A stretch of 35,660 nucleotides of DNA from Acidimicrobiaceae bacterium (GTDB lineage: Bacteria; Actinomycetota; Acidimicrobiia; Acidimicrobiales; Aldehydirespiratoraceae), in contig JAPOQG010000247.1 in assembly GCA_026710865.1 (NCBI GenBank), positions 1 to 35,660 on the forward strand, given 5' to 3'. Each line of letters begins with the position of its first letter. The first letter of the stretch is position 1. This document shows, piece by piece, positions 33,948 to 35,660 of this stretch. A model generated the notes under the pieces. It did no database searches and was not told where the DNA came from. It was given only the letters and a program-made list of their open reading frames with translations. The position numbers were made by a program, and so were the translations under genes.

Positions 33948-35200
33948 GAACGATGCCCCTCGAGCGCATAGGGGTTGAGGAACTGGCGGCCCCAGAGCCG
34001 TTCTTTGTCGGCGCGGCTGGTTGCGGCGATGTCGCAGACCTCGTCCCAGTGTGCGTGGATCGCGGCGACTTGCTGGTCGGCGATCTCCTTGGCCTGGTTG
34101 GCGGTCAGGTGGTAGTGCCCGGCGTGGGCCACACAGCGCGCGACCTGGCTCAGGCGGTCCCCGTCGGGGCCGAAGGCCATCGCTTGGGCGGCCTCGCCGC
34201 CGGCGCGGGGCTGTGGGCAGATGTCGTATGCCGGCGTGAGCGTCAGATCGGCGCCGTCCCAGAAGGCAGAGTGGTTGCGGGCGTGGTCGTCTGTGTTGCT
34301 GACGAGGATGTTGAAGACGATGCGCGAGAACATCTCCCGCAGCGTCGCGTCGGCGTCGGTGAAGCGCGCCCGGATCTGGTGGGCCAGGTCGGCATAGGTC
34401 GCGTAGCGGCCTGAGATGCCGTATGCGTCGTGTCGTTGCAGGATGGTCAGTGCCGAGACCATCATGCGTCGAGCGCCTCTGGGTGTTCGGTCGAATCGCT
34501 CCACCATGAGAACCTCCCGGCCGAGCGCCTTGTCGAGTTCGACGGGGGCGGCGTCGATGCCGGCACGGCGGGCCAGTTCCATGGCGATGTACTCGGCCTT
34601 GACGACGGGGTAGGGGTCCGTGGACGATGAGAACTTGGCGATCATGCCTCGCTCGCCGTCAGCGATCAGCGCCTTGGGCCGCGCCCCGCCGACGGAGGTT
34701 CCATGGAGCAGGGCGCGGTTCAGCGCAGGGGTCAGCGGCTCACCCCTGTCGACGCGGTCTGCGGCCTCGGCCAACTCAGTCAGTGATGCCGAGTCCCCCG
34801 AGCGCGCCTCGTAGTGGGAAGCTGAGGTCTGGAAGTCGAGCGCTCCGATGCGGTCCGAACCAGACTCGAGCAGGTACGTCAGGATGGGCAGGTCGGAGTA
34901 TGCGTCGCCGCGGCGGTGTTCGATCGCCCGACGCCCCCAGGCATCGGGCGCGGCGTCTGCCACGCAGCCGGCGATCTCGCCCGACAGGGGCTGGAGCTCG
35001 CCGCGCCGCAGCGGCAACTCGGGCAAGTACAGCGCCATCGATCCGGATCGCTCGAGGTAGCTGCGGGCGTATGTGAAGGTGACGATGGCACCGCGGTCGT
35101 TCAACCTTCCTGCGACGACAGGCTCGGTTGCCGACGGCGGCCAGACCCACACGTACGCGCTATCAGGGTGCTGGGCGGGATCAGAAGTCGTCATCGACAC
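33944..35200 (-). CDS. hipA: HipA-family serine/threonine kinase toxin
   Basis: The 418-residue product has the HipA layout: an N-terminal subdomain (VVAGRLNDRG, LYLPELPLRRG), the phosphate loop HGTSVGGARPKALI (166-179), catalytic NTDDHARN with Asp304 and Asn309, and metal-binding AYDICP (Asp326). HipA phosphorylates a translation-related target, glutamyl-tRNA synthetase in E. coli, causing growth arrest. The start is GTG at 35200 or ATG at 35194, inside the upstream hipB gene (up to 20-bp overlap), with no SD, implying coupling. The length is near normal and no disabling change is visible. Confidence 0.92.
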   Translation of the reverse strand: MSMTTSDPAQHPDSAYVWVWPPSATEPVVAGRLNDRGAIVTFTYARSYLERSGSMALYLPELPLRRGELQPLSGEIAGCVADAAPDAWGRRAIEHRRGDAYSDLPILTYLLESGSDRIGALDFQTSASHYEARSGDSASLTELAEAADRVDRGEPLTPALNRALLHGTSVGGARPKALIADGERGMIAKFSSSTDPYPVVKAEYIAMELARRAGIDAAPVELDKALGREVLMVERFDRTPRGARRMMVSALTILQRHDAYGISGRYATYADLAHQIRARFTDADATLREMFSRIVFNILVSNTDDHARNHSAFWDGADLTLTPAYDICPQPRAGGEAAQAMAFGPDGDRLSQVARCVAHAGHYHLTANQAKEIADQQVAAIHAHWDEVCDIAATSRADKERLWGRQFLNPYALEGHRS

Positions 35201-35507
35201 GGCGCGGCCGCACCGTCGCGGGCAGCACGGCCAGACGAGAATTCACGACCTCGCCCTCAACGGATCGCCGTGCCGAGTCCTGATGGAACAGCGGCACCCC
35301 GACTAGGGCGGCTGCCTCGAACGCCGTGCCGAGCGCGACGCTGGGGTCGCCCCTCTCGACCTTGCGCATCGTCACTACGGACACTCCGACCCTCTCCGCG
35401 AGCTCCGCAAGCGTCCACCGGCGCTCCCGGCGCGCCAAGGCCACTTTGCCTCCGAGCAACTTGATGGCCTCGATTGTCTCTGGCGACAGGGGCTTCGTTA
35501 CGTTCAT
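35181..35507 (-). CDS. hipB: HipB-family XRE antitoxin/repressor
   Basis: This 108-residue protein has a Cro/XRE helix-turn-helix: VALARRERRWTLAELAERVG, VSVVTMRKVERGDPSVALGT (about 22-62). The rest is short and ends with RPRRVDDDF. It is the partner of the overlapping hipA gene and probably represses the operon. The ATG has no SD; an AT-rich stretch with a possible -10 lies immediately upstream, so the message may be leaderless. Confidence 0.9.
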   Translation of the reverse strand: MNVTKPLSPETIEAIKLLGGKVALARRERRWTLAELAERVGVSVVTMRKVERGDPSVALGTAFEAAALVGVPLFHQDSARRSVEGEVVNSRLAVLPATVRPRRVDDDF

Positions 35508-35550
35508 GACAAATATATTTTCGCTATAACTAGGTAAACGCTAGTTTATT
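35508..35550 (-). promoter_or_regulatory. hipBA promoter and candidate operator
   Basis: Upstream of hipB lies an inverted repeat AACTAG (35528-35533) / CTAGTT (35541-35546) with a 7-base spacer. On the minus strand a TTTACC-like -35 within the repeat and TATATT near 35512-35517 as -10 could drive a leaderless hipB message. The repeat overlapping the -35 fits HipB autorepression. The -10/-35 spacing is short, so an alternative -10 (TATAGC) is possible. Confidence 0.45.
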
Positions 35551-35660
35551 GTCTCTTCTGTTGGCAGGCTACTACGATCCGGACGAACAGTCCGCAATTC
35601 GAGTTCAATCTCCCACGACGAGCGCCGCCGATGGCACTCGAGCCAGGCCCCGCAGTCCGC
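35551..35660. other. window end, no supported gene
   Basis: The last 110 bases contain a small CGGAC/GTCCG stem at 35580-35594 and an ATG at 35631 whose frame stays open to the edge. There is no SD and no recognisable protein start. The continuation of the truncated ABC ATPase was looked for here and not seen. Confidence 0.3.

Overview
The window is high-GC, gene-dense bacterial chromosome. It has actinobacterial features: GTG/TTG starts, several starts without a Shine-Dalgarno (SD) sequence, many acyl-CoA dehydrogenases, MaoC hydratases and family III CoA-transferases/racemases, and large secreted multidomain proteins. An uncultured or marine/host-associated Acidimicrobiia-type actinobacterium is my best guess. 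No rRNA, tRNA or taxonomic marker is present, so this is inference.

Left part (1-16.6 kb, mostly minus strand) is an envelope and extracellular region. Two tandem paralogous giant secreted proteins carry cadherin-like, FN3, GLUG and Ig-like repeats; the first runs off the left edge and the second ends in a dockerin/EF-hand-like tail. A MazEF-type toxin-antitoxin pair follows, flanked by a small remnant of a ROK-family kinase. Then come an exported YceI / cytochrome c / copper monooxygenase fusion, a lipoprotein with fourteen RCC1-like repeats, and a membrane cytochrome b-sulfite oxidase-like molybdoenzyme. A small divergent gene encodes a membrane-anchored coiled coil of fourteen near-identical His-containing heptads.

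Middle part (17.2-23.0 kb, minus strand) is a probable catabolic operon for branched or steroid/isoprenoid-type acyl-CoA: HpaI-like aldolase, acyl-CoA dehydrogenase, alpha-methylacyl-CoA racemase, MaoC-type hydratase, and a second, degenerate acyl-CoA dehydrogenase. A duplicated 53-bp hairpin repeat lies inside it. A thiol peroxidase is divergent from it. Next are an amine-dehydrogenase-type flavoprotein (TMADH/histamine dehydrogenase family) and an APH-fold kinase.

Right part (26.9-35.7 kb) mixes metabolism with defence or stress modules. A lower-GC two-gene unit (DUF3696-type SMC-like ATPase plus PIN-domain nuclease) sits between core-like genes and is the best candidate for an undescribed defence/toxin system. 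After it come a beta-hydroxyacid dehydrogenase, a HicB-HicA pair, a family III CoA-transferase and an alkyl-DHAP-synthase-like FAD enzyme. Last is an ABC transporter ATPase gene cut off just before its Q-loop, directly followed by a convergent HipB-HipA pair. Three classical toxin-antitoxin modules plus the ATPase-PIN pair in 25 kb suggest an accessory-gene landing region.
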